This document shows positions 1-11,960 of a stretch of DNA of 64,000 bases, one piece after another. The DNA is from Dasypus novemcinctus (taxonomy: Eukaryota; Chordata; Mammalia; Cingulata; Dasypodidae), in NCBI RefSeq assembly GCF_030445035.2, contig NC_080702.1, forward strand, positions 30,813,843 through 30,877,842, read 5' to 3'. The notes below the pieces were generated by a model. It was not told where the DNA came from. It did no database searches and was given only the letters and a program-made list of their open reading frames with translations. The number at the start of each line of letters is the position of its first letter. The stretch's first letter is position 1. Position numbers and translations under genes: made by a program.

Positions 1-132
1 GAAACCACAGTTTTGATTCTAGAGACCTCGTGAGTGGCACTATCTTCCTTTTTTTTCCTGGGAGTGGAGCTTCCAACTTCATTCATCATTCAGAGAAGAA
101 TCTCATTTATTTTTTTTCCCTTCTTTAGTTTT

Positions 133-1110
133 TTAAATTGTTACATTAAAAAAATATGAGATCCCTATATGCCCCCCACACTTCTCACCCCACTCCTCCC
201 ACATCATCGTGGAACATTCCTTGTATTCTGTGAATATATTTTGGAGGACTGCGCACCACATGGGCAGTGGTTTACATTGTAGTTTACACTCTCCCACAGT
301 CCAAACAGTTAGCCATGGCAGGACAAACAATGTCCAGCATCTGTCCCTGCAGTAGCACCCAGTGCAAGTCCAAGTAATGAAAATGCCCCCACATCATATC
401 TCTTCTTCGTTCTCCCTACCCTCTGCAGCTACCATGTCTACTATCTCCACATCAGTGCCACAATTTCTTCCATTACTAATCACAATAGTTCCATAGTAGA
501 ATACAGTAAGACCACTCTAATCCATACTCTATTCCTCCAGTCTGTGGATGCTGGGATGGTTATGTCCACTACACCTCTATATCAAGAGGGGTCTTACATT
601 CCATATGGATGTTGGATGCAGTTCTCCTGCTTGCAACTGTAGGGACTCTTGGCTCCCTGGTGTGGTGGTTGATCTTCTTCAACACCCTGTTAGCTGACCA
701 GGGTAAATCCAATAAACCATATGGTAGGAGCTGCAAGTCTACTGAGGCTCAGGGCCTGGCTGTCACATGGACAGTCCAGATACTCAGGTCTCCAGAATAT
801 ACACCAACCCCAGCACCAATCACAGGTCTGGTAAAAGTAACAGAAGAGGCATGTGTGAAAAGGTCACAACTGAGTCCAACTCCATTACACTTAGGAACAC
901 AAACTCCAAAGTCAGGCCAACTGATATGGCACTGAACTTGAGAGCCACCTGCCACAACTGTAGAAACTGTGGGTCTCTGTAGCCCTCAGGAGAGCCAGTA
1001 CCTGGGCTTCTATCTACTTTGGCTCTCCCTGAGATCCTGCTGAGGCATGCATAAGCATTACCCCTGTGCACTCTGTCTCCTCAGGCTTTGGTTCTTACTC
1101 AAGGGTATTC
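133..1110 (-). mobile_element. L1 3' UTR/3' end fragment
   Basis: Read on the - strand this ends in an A-rich tail just after a 'gacctcatatttttttaatg'-like 3' terminus, seen here as 'ttacattaaaaaaatatgag' near 145. The body matches the copies at 12573-14225, 10086-10480 (+), 28240-28430 (+) and 41549-42100 within this window, all ending in the same terminus. It carries no coding sequence and is 5'-truncated before ORF2. The upper boundary is approximate, set where similarity to 13380-13480 fades. Confidence 0.75.
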
Positions 1111-1699
1111 CCTCTCTCAGAAGCATTTTTCCTTGCTGCACTCAGTCTTCTTTCTTCACAGTTTTTGTAAGAATGTATCTGTTAACCACATTTATTCATT
1201 TTTCATTTAGGTCTTCTACAAATGTTTAGTCATCAATTTCCTCACAATAAGCTCTAAATATTATTTTTTGAAAAAAGAAATAAATAAGACCATGCTCTTC
1301 ATATTCAAGAAATAACATCAAAGTTGCATAATAGACATAGAAATGAGTACATCCCATATCCTGAGGTGGCTCTGAAATCCTGGTGAAGTGGATCCAAATT
1401 TTGGACTCTTCCTGGAGAGATTAGAAAACTCTTCACAAGGGAGCTGGCCATACTTAGACTTGAGGGAGGAATTGGAATATTTCCAGGAGGGGAAATAGGT
1501 AGAAGCACACCAAGGAGGGAGGAAAGGGACACAAAGTTATGGTCAACATAAGCATAAGCTATGGTGATGTTTTAAAAACAGTTCTCAATATCTGATGGAA
1601 AATGAGGCACTGGTACCTGAAAAGGGGAACTTGAGCATGATTGAGTTGGCAGCAGTGAGATAATAGAGAGCTTCGTGTTTTGTCCACAAGATGGATATT
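1111..1699. other. No recognisable feature
   Basis: AT-rich sequence without a credible ORF. I see no repeat family that I can name. Confidence 0.5.
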
Positions 1700-1958
1700 T
1701 ATGTTTGTAGTCATTGGAAAGTCAGTGCTGGTTTATAGACAGTGATGATCATGAAAAGCCTGGCTCTAAGAAATGGCCACTCTGGGCCATTGTGAGTTTC
1801 ATTCTTGTTAAAACCCCTCATTAATGATGAGGGATGGAAGTAGCACAGTAGATGTAGGGACAAAGGTGTATGAAGCGAATCTCTGTGGGGTTGAATCATA
1901 ATGTGTTAAATTTTGAACAATTAATACTAGGCACAATTGTGGGTATTTTATATTCCTT
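1700..1958. repeat. Inverted paralogue of 53.0-53.27 kb
   Basis: The reverse complement of 53010-53275 aligns along this whole stretch. It shares a 'gatgatcatgaaaa' start, a 'cactctgggcca' block, 'gatgatgagggatg', and 'ttgaatcataatgt' followed by 'aggcacaattgt'. It marks the outer edge of the inverted OR duplicon. The solo LTR at 1959 inserted at its end. Confidence 0.75.
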
Positions 1959-2003
1959 TGCGACGGTTTGCTCGGTCGGTAGAGGTGGGGTCTGGCTGCG
2001 GAC

Positions 2004-2090
2004 GAGGGGTCGGTCCCGCTTGGGATGAGGGGTCGGTCCCGCTTGGGACGAGGGGTCGGTCCGGCAGGCAGCAGATGAGGGGTCGGTCTC
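2004..2090 (-). repeat. 23-bp tandem repeat in LTR U5
   Basis: The plus-strand unit gaggggtcggtcccgcttgg + gay occurs at 2004-2026 and 2027-2049. Partial units follow from 2050 and at 2077-2090. It lies in the R-U5 half of the solo LTR. Confidence 0.8.
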
Positions 2091-2272
2091 ACAGGGGTTG
2101 CGCGGTTCGGCTGACGGGGTCTCCCAGCGAAGCCGGCGACGAGGGGGTCACCCTGAGAAGCAGGCGACAAACTGGGGACAAGGGAGGCCAGGCCCTTGTC
2201 GGGGGCTCTCAGGACTGGAGGGCGCACGGCAAAAGAACTACCGAGGAGACGAGGTAAACACGCAAGTCCAAC

Positions 2273-2278
2273 TTTATT
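2273..2278 (-). terminator. LTR polyadenylation signal AATAAA
   Basis: AATAAA on the - strand only ~17 bp past the TATA box. It therefore lies near the expected cap site, giving a short R region. Confidence 0.55.
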
Positions 2279-2294
2279 GAGGGAGAGGCAACAG

Positions 2295-2301
2295 TTTTAT
2301 A
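2295..2301 (-). promoter_or_regulatory. LTR TATA box with upstream CCAAT boxes
   Basis: TATAAAA on the - strand, with inverted CCAAT motifs 20, 46, 106 and 148 bp upstream (plus-strand attgg at 2319, 2345, 2405, 2447). This is a normal U3 promoter layout. Confidence 0.65.
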
Positions 2302-2811
2302 GGGGCTGGGGAAGGCTGATTGGTCGAAGCCACGCCCTGTTCTGATTGGTTGCCAGAGAAAGGTCAGTGGGAGGTACTGGAAGGGGGAGGGGTGGTGGTT
2401 AGGGATTGGCTGTTGCTGTTGCCGGGGGAAGTGGCAGGGTTTAGGGATTGGTGGCTGCTCTTGCTGGGGTGGAGGGCAGACTTGAGTTTCCCCCCTTGTG
2501 CCTGGCTGTTGCTGCTGGGGGGGGGGAGGAGGCAGACTGGAATTTTCCGCCCTGCGCCTGCGCAGGGAGAAAGAAGAAGGGTGTTGCCTCATAAGGCATC
2601 GTGTGGCGCTATCCGGGAGGAGGGGCAGCCGCGGAAGCATGGCTGCTGAGAAGGGGAGACCCGAGGGCACTCTGCACCCATGCCAAGCTCCCTTCAGGGG
2701 TGGCGGTGAGTCCGACCAGCCATCCTATTATGGGGGCAGCGGAATTAGGCCTACCGCGGCTGCTCCCCCGCCAGGCCAGCAAACCACACTTCAGCCCGAG
2801 GGGTGACCGCA

Positions 2812-3340
2812 TTCTTTATTTAAGACTTTCAATTAATCTGTGAAATCAGTTTCATTGATTTCTGATTCAATTGATGAAAAATGTGAGACTTACAAAAATG
2901 TGATATTCTTGTACAAGACATGTCATTGGGTCTGGTTTGAATCTTGGTGTTTGGAGTTTGATGTTTCTAGGATTTTGCATTTCACTAACAGTATTCTTCT
3001 TAAGAAACAATATATTCAACATTATTAGATTTAGAGAAAATGCAAAATTTTAGGGATAGTTTCCAAGAATCTCTCACCATTTCCCCTTTTCTTAACATCT
3101 CCCATCTAAAACAAATCCTTACTTATATTTGTCCTAATTTCTTAGTCCATTTGTGAATGTGACAGCTTCTCTGACTCTCTTCATTTTCAATCACCTTGAT
3201 AGTTTTGAGGAGTGGAGATCAAGTGTATTGTAAATTGTCCCTCAGCTGGAATTTTTCTGATGTTCTTCTCATGATTAGACTGGGCTTATGGGTTGTTGGA
3301 GGAAGTTACCAGAGATAAAGTGTCATTCCATCATATCATG
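2812..3340. other. No recognisable feature
   Basis: AT-rich sequence with no gene. Probably degraded repeat, but I cannot name it. Confidence 0.45.
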
Positions 3341-4995
3341 TCCAGGTGCCTCCTGTCAATATAATCCATGGCCTTGCGGAAACTATCTACATAAATTATG
3401 GAATTCTTCCGTATAAGAGATTTGTAAATTCTTATTTACAGAGAATTTTGGGTTGGGATAAAAAAAAGTACTTTTTTGTTGTTTTTGTTCAATTTATTAT
3501 ACTTTTGGCCTTGGAACCTCTTTCAGGTGCACCCTGTTCCTCTTTACTACAGCCTCAATATTGTTGGTTTTATATTATCTGCTGTTTACTCTTTGGTACT
3601 ACAAGATGTGCCAATAACTTCTTACATATTTCCTTCCTAGAATTAGAAATTTCTCCAAGAAGACACTTGTTGGAAGATGGTTTTAAATTCCAAGGTGTAA
3701 GCACTAACTGTGCTCCGTGCTACTTCAACCTCTTATCCCTCTAAGCTGGAAGTCTGAGGAAATATACCTATGTACACTAAGCTGTCTATCTACACATGTC
3801 TAGAAGTATATCTATGTCCAACCCTCTGTATTTATATTCACCTACACATGAGTTAATACTGATGTGTCTAACTCTAAAACATTATCACATAGAATATTCT
3901 AGTCCCCACCCCTTGCTTATCAGTAAGCTTCCACTCACAGTGAGAAAGATATTATCTCATCTGCCATCTATCTATGAATTTCTTCATATTAGTATGTTAA
4001 TCCATATGTGTATTAGAATTGTTAATCCATATGTGGTGGAATGTAGCTTTATTAACTTGAGTACTGTACTTATGCTCAGTTTCTATTAACTTCATTTTAC
4101 AGGCTTCATTCAGGCTCTATTACTTTATCTGCACCTTTGTCCTCAGCCCCACCTTTCAAGGCAAAATGTACATTTTTTATATAGGTAGTATCACAACATA
4201 TTTATTCTATCTGGGATTCCCTTGACCTTGTATATGATTTTTTATTTACATACATAAGGTTATCTCTTTGCTTTGTCATTTTCAATAACTTTTAATAATG
4301 TATAAAGTCATGTGTCTACAGTGTTAGTTATTTAAAGTATTACAATATTACAGAGAATAGATTCCCTGCTCTAAAAAGTGCCCTGTTCTTCACCTATGTA
4401 TCCCTCCTCTCTCTTCACTACTCTGGAAACTAGAGAGCAGTCTACTGTCTCATTTGTTGCCATGTCCAGAAGGGAATATACTTCACATCAACATATGGAG
4501 CATTTTAAAACTGGTTTCGTTTAAATTACAATAATCACTTAAATTCCATTGATATATTTTTTGGCTGGATGGAACATTTCTTTGATCTCAGTTATATTTC
4601 ATTATAAAAATAATACAACAATTTTTCCTATGAACCCAATGAGCCACATCTGGGTTGCTTTCAGTTCTGAGAATTACAAGTGTAGCTTCTATAAACATGT
4701 AGGTTTGTGTTTTGCATGGACTTAAATTTTTCTATCATGGACATATATCTCTATAAGCACAGTTGCTCGATTGTATGGTAGAACTATGTTTAGTTTTACA
4801 AGAACGATCTAAACTGTCTTCTCGCTGCATCATTTTGTGTTCTCAATAGCCAGGAATGTTAAGTCAAGTCATATTCCACCACATCCTCACTATCAATTGG
4901 TATTGTCAGATTTTTATCAATTTTAATAAGTTTATGATATATCATTGCAATTTTAATTTTGCAGTTCCCTAATGACAAATGATGTTGAGCTTCTT
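3341..4995 (-). mobile_element. Old L1 (L1M-type) 3' end
   Basis: Degraded L1 read on the - strand. 3345-4240 is probably 3' UTR. 4250-4990 contains the familiar antisense ORF2/3' UTR wording, such as 'ccaccacatcctcactatca', 'gcagttccctaatgacaaatgatgttgagc' in pieces, and 'atctgggttgctttcagtt'. No open frame survives. It continues at 6213 beyond a younger insertion. The same L1 lies in opposite orientation beside the ORs at 46 and 60 kb, so it predates the OR duplication. Confidence 0.65.
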
Positions 4996-6212
4996 TTTAA
5001 AAAATTATTTATTTTCTTAAATTTTTTTCTTTATTTTAAAGAAACTTTAGATTACATAAATGTTACAAAAGTACATAGGGGATTTCCATATGCTCCACCC
5101 TCTCCCCCTCCTAAACTCCCCCTGTTAACAACATTTTTCTTCAGTGTGGCATATTTGTTACAATTGATGAACAAATATTGAAGCATTGCTACTGACCATA
5201 GACTATAATTTACATTATAGTTTTCACTCTGCCACAAACAATTTTATAGGTTGTGACAAAAGGTTTAATGTCTGTATCTGTCATTGAAGGATGATTCCAA
5301 TGTCCCCAAGATGCCCCATATTATACTTATTATTCCCTGTCCTTAGAATCTCTGGTGGTCTCTCTCATTATATCAACATAAAGATTTATTCTATTGATAG
5401 AATAACAATAAGTCTACAATAGAATAATAAGTCTATTTAGCCCATTGTTCTTTCCACAATCTTGAGGATTTGGGAATGGTGATGCCTACTCTGTTTCTAA
5501 TTGAGCAGGTCCTTTATCACATGGAGCAGATGGATGGAACCATCTTTCTTGCAGGTTTAAAAAATCTATATTCCTTGAGATGGTAGTCCTTCATCATTTC
5601 CTTGTTAGTTGTCCTGAGTGAATCCAATTAACTGTAGAGTAGGTTTTGAAACTCTGCTAAGATACAGGGCTCAACCAGCCAGACTAAAGATATAAGCAAT
5701 ACTTATATATATATACATATACATATATTAGAATGTATTTATATATATTAGCGTGCACACACACATGCACACGTGCACACACACACACACATATATATAT
5801 ATGGTGCTAATTATAACCTCAAATAAAAGGGGCAGAAGAGCCATGTGTAGGGAAATTATAAATGATGCTAACTCTATTACAGTGGGGAGTATAAATTCCA
5901 AAGTAAACCTCACTGACAGGCTGCCAAATTCTTGAGATTGCCTGCCCTTCTTAGTGTCTAGACATCTCTTGAGCTCTCAGGAGCCCCACTGTTTGAAGCA
6001 CTGTTTACTGAGGCAGTCTACGAGATTCTTCTGGAGATGTCCATAAACATAACATCTGGAATACCGGCTAACTCACTTTGAAATTTCTTACTCAAAACAA
6101 TGATTTTTATTTAATATTTACCCCTTTTGGTCAAGGTCTTTTGCAGATACATTGCTACGTGGATCTTGGTAATAATCTCTAGGTACCAGGGAGGCTGGGA
6201 TTCCTTTCGTGT
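4996..6212 (-). mobile_element. Younger L1 3' UTR inserted in old L1
   Basis: On the - strand this is an L1 3' UTR, closely similar to 55620-56580 (shared 'acatttgttacaattgatga', 'actatag' and 'cacaattttgtgggtt'-like blocks). It ends at 4996 in an A/T-rich tail. It splits the old L1 between 'gatgttgagcttc' and 'gtgcttatttgg', which are contiguous in a normal L1 ORF2. A short 'ttcttt'/'ttccttt' may be the target duplication. It contains a CA/TA microsatellite. Confidence 0.65.
5704..5812. repeat. TA/CA microsatellite
   Basis: Compound tract: TATA/CATA runs, then CA-rich runs with CACG interruptions, ending in a TA run, inside the L1 3' UTR. Confidence 0.9.
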
Positions 6213-6900
6213 GCTTATTTGGAAAATGTATATCTTCTTATGATAGAATTCTGCTTGGATGTTTTGCTCTTTTTAAATTTGGTTTTTATTGTTATATTCT
6301 GAAGTGTTAAAGGTTATTTGTATATCTGGATATAAGTCCTTTATCAGATGTGTTTTGTAAATTTTTTTTTCCACATCTTTAGATTTTCTTTGCAACCCCT
6401 TCTTTCACAGAGTGGAAGTTTTACCTTTAAATAAAAGCTAACAATTTTATTTTTCTCTCAATCATCATGCTTTGGGTGTTATATTGGAAAACTCATTACC
6501 ACAACATAGGCCCTAGATTTGCTATATGTTTTATTCCAGAAGTTTTACAGTGTTTTAAGTAGAATGATTCATTTGATTTATTTTTTGTGAAATCATGCAA
6601 TCTGTGCCTATGTTCCCTTTTGTTTGAAATGAATACATCCTGTTGTTCCATCATGATTTGTTGAGAGAACATACTTTCTTCATCGAATTGCCCTTGCCTT
6701 CTGTGAAACATCAGTGGAACCTATTTGAGTGTTTTTTCTTTCCATCTATTTCATCAATAGGACATAGTTTATTATTGTGTTTATATATTGAATGTTGCCA
6801 TCAGGGAATATGTTTTATACTACTATGTTTTTCTTCTTCCTTCATTTGTCTAAGGGTACAAAAAGAATGGTGATAATGTTTGTTGATCAAAATAAAGTCT
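6213..6900 (-). mobile_element. Old L1 ORF2 fragment (continuation)
   Basis: Resumes the old L1 interrupted at 4996. Antisense ORF2 text includes 'tatctggatataagtccttt' followed by 'atcagat'. It runs to about 6870-6900, next to the conserved OR upstream segment. Confidence 0.6.
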
Positions 6901-7164
6901 GAAAGAATTTGTAATTGAAAATATCGCCTTGGCAAAGTGTTTTCCTTTATGAAAAAGGATGGTACTTCAACCAAACTATCAAGATGAAGTAGAAGCATTT
7001 GATTTCCCTGGCATTTTCAGATAAAAGCAGTAGATTTTTAGAAAATTGATAAAAATATTAACTTAATATGTTACAATACAAATCATACCATTTATCATAT
7101 TTTTTCTGCTCTTGTGGCAAAATTTGTATTTCTCTGTATCTTTTTCTGGAATAATATCATCAAC
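6901..7164 (+). other. Conserved OR upstream segment
   Basis: Aligns with the reverse complement of 47245-47540, upstream of the OR at 46.3 kb. Shared blocks are 'aaaataaagtctga', 'catttgatttccctg', 'aaatcat.accatttat' and 'tggcaaaatttg'. It is probably the region holding the 3' splice site before the OR coding exon. No exon is assigned. Confidence 0.55.
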
Positions 7165-8660
7165 ATGAAACGAGGAATCCAAATGGGGTTTTGAATTTTC
7201 CCTCCTGGGGCTATCAGAAGATATAGAAATGCAGCCCCTGTCTTTGTGATGGTTGTGCCCATGTGCCTGGTAATTTTCATCAGGAACCTGCTCATTATCC
7301 TGGCATCATCACTGACTCTTAACTCCACACATTCATGTATTTCTTCCTCTCTAATTTATTGCAGCAATTTGATGTGGTTATGAATTCCAAAAAGAGATTT
7401 TGGATTATGTTTGTAATCTGGTCTGTACCTGGGCATGATTAAATTATGATTAGGGCTTTGATTGGGTCACATCATTAGTACATTTTCTCCCCAACCCTTG
7501 GTGAGTGGGGTATCACAGATAAAAGACTTAGCAAATGACAGAGTTTGAGGGTTTTTGATGTTGGATTTTTGATGTTGGTGTTTGATCCTGAAGCCTTAAG
7601 CTGGAGTGGTGGGAAGTAAGCTCATAGAGGAAATGGACCCAAGCCCCAGCAAGAGAAGAATGCTGAGCCCAGGAAGAAAGAAGCCCTGGGATGAGAGGAA
7701 CCCTGAACCTAGAGAGAAGCCTGAGGAAGTGAGGTATGCAGGAAACCTGAATGCTTGCAGACGCTTACAGCCATCTTTCTTCAACATGTGGAATTAGACT
7801 TGGTGAGGGAAGTAACTTAGGTTTTATGGCCTGTTATCTGTAAGCTCCTACTCCAAACAAATATCCTTTATAAAAACCAATCAATTTCTGGCATTTTGCA
7901 TCAGCACCCCTTTGGTTACTATCACACCTATCTTTTACATATATCTGTTTCACCTCCATCACTGTCCCAAAGATGCTGGTGAACATCCAGACAGAACATG
8001 AAATCATAATTTTGAAAATTCAGCCACATGTATTTTTTCCTACTTTTGGTACAATTAAATAACTCCCCCTTGACTGTGATGGTGTGTGACTGGTTGATGA
8101 CTATCTTCCCCCTGCTACACTACCTGGTCATCAGGAGTCCCCAGCTGTATGGCCTCCTACACATCTTGGTTATGGAGTGCTTTGGACTTCCTTTTACAAT
8201 GCTTAATGATTTTGAACGTCTTTTCGTACAGAGTTGGAAATGCCCCACTTTTTCTGTGAACTTAATCAGGTTGTTCAGCTTGTTTGTTCTGGAAACATCC
8301 TCAGTGACTTAGTGATGTATTGTGCAAATGCACTTCTGGGTGCTATTCTATTCACTAGGATCCTTTTGTGTTACTCTTAGATTTTTTCTTCCATTTTGAG
8401 AATTTCAGCAATTGAAGGGACATACAAAGCATTATCTACATGTGGTTCTCACCTCTCGGTCGTGAACTTATTTTATGGTACACGTCTTGGAGTGTATCTT
8501 AGTTCTGCTGTTACACAAAACTCAAGTGCAAATGCAATAGACTCAGGAATGTACACATCAGTCACTCCCATTGTGAACCCCTTTATCTAGTTTTAGAAAT
8601 AAAGATCTATGGCAGTCCTTAAGAAAGCTTTCCAGGTAAGAGACATTCTCTCTAAAAAAT
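7165..8660 (+). pseudogene. Olfactory receptor family 7-like pseudogene, split by an insertion
   Basis: Olfactory receptors are seven-transmembrane odorant GPCRs encoded by one coding exon. The candidate start ATG (7165) is placed by alignment to the OR at 46.3 kb. The N-terminal part (7165-7359) encodes in shifted frames the extracellular start and TM1, including an RNLLIILA stretch. The receptor then stops in the NLS-D-ICFTS region before TM2 and resumes at 7929 after ~569 bp of foreign DNA (ICFTSITVPKMLVNIQTE). Downstream fragments include relics of the post-TM3 CHPLHY-type region, [12 protein letters not shown]-like TM6 (about 8420-8470) and TM7, where the tag stops early. At least five frameshifts or stops are visible. 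The end near 8640-8660 is approximate. It is on the opposite strand to the other three ORs, and is clearly non-functional. Confidence 0.8.
7360..7928 (+). mobile_element. Insertion of an unnamed interspersed repeat within the OR
   Basis: Starts TGCAGCAATTTGATGTGG and ends ..TTACTATCACACC, interrupting OR sequence between 'ctctctaattta' and 'tatcttttac', with only TAT shared at both junctions. Its 3' part matches 50860-50925 ('tttctggtaccttgcatcag' followed by 'cacccctttgg'), so it is a dispersed family. It has no coding capacity. It may be an LTR or a non-autonomous DNA element; I cannot decide. Confidence 0.6.
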
Positions 8661-9480
8661 GATTATTTGCTTCAACTTTAGAAATTTTCTCATGATTAAC
8701 AGTAATCAGATACTGGAAGATCTAAATCTAGATACTTTTATCACCTCATACATAGATAATATGCTAAATGCCTAATTTCTAGAATTCTACCTCTTTCTTC
8801 TGTAGGTTCCTTTAAATCATGTGACCTCTTAGAATATATTGCCTCTTACATTATTGAAGAGAAAATCTCCTGCTTTAAAAGTTTTACTAAAGGAAATTGA
8901 CAATAAAAATTTTAATACAGGAATGTGGTACATACAAAATTATAGTAGAAGTTGGAAGAATTAATGTGTAATGCAGTCTCTACCCGATGAAAGCAGTTTT
9001 TCCTTTGCTCTATGTATTTGGTGAAAAATAATATTTCATGTCAAAGACTTTTATACTTGTTGACAAGCATTGTGTTATTAAACTTGAGAAAGAGATCACA
9101 TCATGAACTGGATTTAACATTTAATTAAGTTTGCAATAATCCACATTCTATCTCCTATATGTGCCTTTCTTGTGCACATTCAACTTAAGTTAGGTTGATT
9201 GTAATAAACATTAAACTTCTGATTATTCAAACATTGATAATGTCACTAATCTCATTGATGCTTCCAGAGATGTTGTGGCTTAACAATTATTTTGATAGGC
9301 AGAAAATTTCCTGGAAATTTCCCTTGGCATTTCCTACAATAATAATCCTCATTTACAGATTATAAAAAGTAACATAAACAGATATCATAGGATACCTAAG
9401 CAATTGAAAGTATATTCTGTGTTCACTGATTAGAAGATAAATATCTTGAAGATGTCAGTTCAATGCAGTCTAATTTGTAG
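8661..9480. other. No gene; unassigned
   Basis: AT-rich spacer downstream of the OR relic. I see no ORF or named repeat. Confidence 0.45.
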
Positions 9481-11960
9481 TTTCACCACAATCACAATCA
9501 AAATTCCAACAGCTGACTTAACAGTATTATAAAAGTAAATTTGCCAAAAATTTTGGAAAGAGCAGGGTATCCGAAGAGCCATAAACATCCTAAAAAGTAA
9601 AAAGAGCAACAAAGGACTCACAATTTCTGATGGTGAAGTATATTACAAAGCTGTGATCAAAACAATACAATATTGGCATAACATAGACATATTAACCAAT
9701 GTAATAAAATTGAGCAGTCAGAAATAGGCCCTATCATTTTCAGTCAACTGAGTTTTGATAAGCCTACCAAGTCCTCTTTACTGGAACACAACATTCTCTT
9801 CAACAAATGGACCTGGGATAACTGGATATTCCTAAACAAAAGAATGGAAGCATACCTCTGTCTCCATCCAGAAGGATCACCTCTAAATGCACCAAAGATC
9901 CAAACATAAAGGCCAGGAATATTCCTGGAAGTTAATATAGAGGAAATTTTTAAGGTCTTGTAATAGGTGTGGTTCTCTTAAATATTACACCCAAAGCACA
10001 AGCAACAAAAGAAAAACAGTGCATCAAATTTAAACACATTTGCAACTTAAATGACGTTGACAAGATGGTAAAAAGGTAGCCTATTGGTGTGGAGAAAGTG
10101 GCCATGGTGGCTGCTGGGGGTAGGGAGTGGGAGGAAGAGATGAGATGTGGGGACATTTTTGGGACTTGGAGTTGTCCTGGGTGGTGCTATAGGGACAGTT
10201 GCCAGACATTGTATATCCTCCCATGGCCCACTGGGTGGAATGTGGGAGAGTGTGGGCTATGACGTGGACCATTGACCATGAGGTGCAGTGGTGCTCAGAG
10301 ATGTATTCACCAAATATAATGAATGTCTCATGATGATGGAGGAGATTGTTGTTATGGGGGAGGAGTGGGATGAGGGGAGTGGGGGGGAAAAGGGGACCTC
10401 ATATCTTTTGAATGTAATATTTAAAAAAATAAAGACAAATCAAACACAGAAATAAAACAGTGCTTTACATCAAAAAAAATGGGAAAGTATTTGAAATCAC
10501 ACATTCAACGTAGGCTTAATATCCATGGTATATTAAGAAATCCTACAACTTAAAAAAAAAAAAGGACAAAAAGACATGACCAAAAAGGGTAAAATATTTG
10601 AATAGACATTTCTCTAAAGAAGAAATACTAATGGTGAAAAATACTGAGAAAATGTTCAACACCACTAGCTATTAGGGAAATGCAAATAAAAGCTACAATG
10701 AGATGACATTTAACCAAACAGAATAGACACTATTAAAAAAGTGAAAAACAGAGAACTAGAAATGCTGGAGAGGGTGTAAAGTGACAGGAATGCTTATTCA
10801 CTATTGTTGGAAATAGAGAATATTACAGCCAGTCTTGAAGTTTTCTTCAAATTTCCTAAGGAAGTTAGATATAAATCTACCATGGGACCAATGATAAAAT
10901 TGCTAGGTGTATACAAAAGAAGAACTGAAAGCAAGGGCATGAACAGACATCTGTACACCAACATTCACAGTGGCGTTAGTTACAATTGTCAAAAGATGGA
11001 AACAACCCAGGAGTCCATCAACCTATAATTGGATAAAAATTTATTGAATATATAGAAGATGGATTTTGATTTAGCTATTAGTGGAAATGAAACCATAAAG
11101 CATATGGCAACATGGATGAACTAGGATGGTATTAAGTTGAGGGAAGCCAGCCAGACACAAATGCCCAAGTATTTTATGATATTGCTATTAGTTATTGAAT
11201 ATAATGAGCAAACTTGTGAATTTAATAGCTAGAAAATATCACCAGACAATTATGTGAGGTAAGAGAATGGAAAGCTGATTTTTATCTTTGCAGAACTGGT
11301 AAAAAGTGAATTTCTAAATATTTGGAAATTCATAGAAATAGTGAAAGCACACCATACTGTTTGTAACTAGCATCCCTAATATATGGGCATGGCAGTGGTT
11401 GAGAAGGAAAGATCCATGTTATCATTAGGAGGAAAGCTAAACAAAGAAGCATTGGACTGTACAGCATACTGAACCAACTTGTGAAAATGAGTATTGCTGA
11501 TTGTGCATATTAAGAATGTTTTTCTATGAAACAAAACAATCATATGTTAATATTATAAGATGTTAAGATCAGGGTGATATTTATACAAAAATTCAACCAA
11601 CACAAACTATGAACACTAGTAAAATATTAATATCCTTCCATCAATGGTAAGAAAAAGATGTATGCTAAGTGAAAGAAACCAGACACAAAGTATTACATAT
11701 TAGACTATACAAAATGTAAGTACAAAAAATTCTAGAGCTAGAAATAGATTAACAGATATGCATGGCAGAAGGAGGACAGCAAGATTGTGAGGTGACTAAG
11801 GGTTATGCTTTTCTGCATTTGTTTGTTTTGGTTTATGCTTTTTTTTCCCTTTTATTTTCTTTTCTTTTTTGGAGTAATGAAAATGCTGTATTATTGATTA
11901 TAAGTGATGAATGCAAAAATCTCATTTTACCACATGCCATTTAGTGTACACTTTAGAGGG
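9481..11960 (+). mobile_element. Old L1 fragment: ORF2 C-terminal part and 3' UTR
   Basis: Plus-strand L1 text runs from 'aatcaaaattccaac' through 'ttcaacaaatggacctggga', 'caccaacattcacagtggc' and 'atggaaacaacccaggagtc' into 3' UTR. Reading frames are thoroughly broken. A younger L1 3' end (10086-10480) interrupts it: 'gatggtaaaaaggtagccta' on the left and 'atgggaaagtatttgaaatc' on the right are adjacent in normal L1 ORF2. Confidence 0.75.
10086..10480 (+). mobile_element. Younger L1 3' end inserted in old L1
   Basis: Plus-strand 3' terminus of the same family as 12573-14225. It has a G-rich tract (10367-10400), then 'ggggacctcatatc', then an A-rich tail with AATAAA (10427-10432). Highly 5'-truncated (~400 bp). 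Confidence 0.75.

Larger units (their letters stand above)
1959..2811 (-). mobile_element. Solo LTR of an endogenous retrovirus, GC-rich
   Basis: The element begins TGCG and ends CGCA (TG...CA ends with a short inverted repeat, TGCGacGGT against ACCGCA). It is flanked by a near-identical 6-bp duplication: ttcctt on the left and ttcttt on the right. The transcriptional signals read on the - strand: four CCAAT boxes (2319-2323, 2345-2349, 2405-2409, 2447-2451), a TATAAAA box (2301-2295) and AATAAA (2278-2273). This gives U3 of about 510 bp and R-U5 of about 340 bp. No internal retroviral region adjoins either side, hence a solo LTR. CpGs and G/C runs are well kept, suggesting relative youth. 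A 6-bp target duplication is usual for betaretrovirus-like (ERVK-type) elements, but class assignment is inference. Long GC-rich reading frames inside it are chance. Confidence 0.8.

Noticed and set aside
1999-2090. CRISPR-like spaced repeats
   Set aside because: Units are adjacent with no spacers, in a eukaryotic LTR; a simple tandem repeat.
2209-2670. 153-codon - strand frame and several + strand frames in GC-rich sequence
   Set aside because: They lie wholly inside the solo LTR and have repetitive, proline/glutamine-rich or glycine-rich composition; chance frames.
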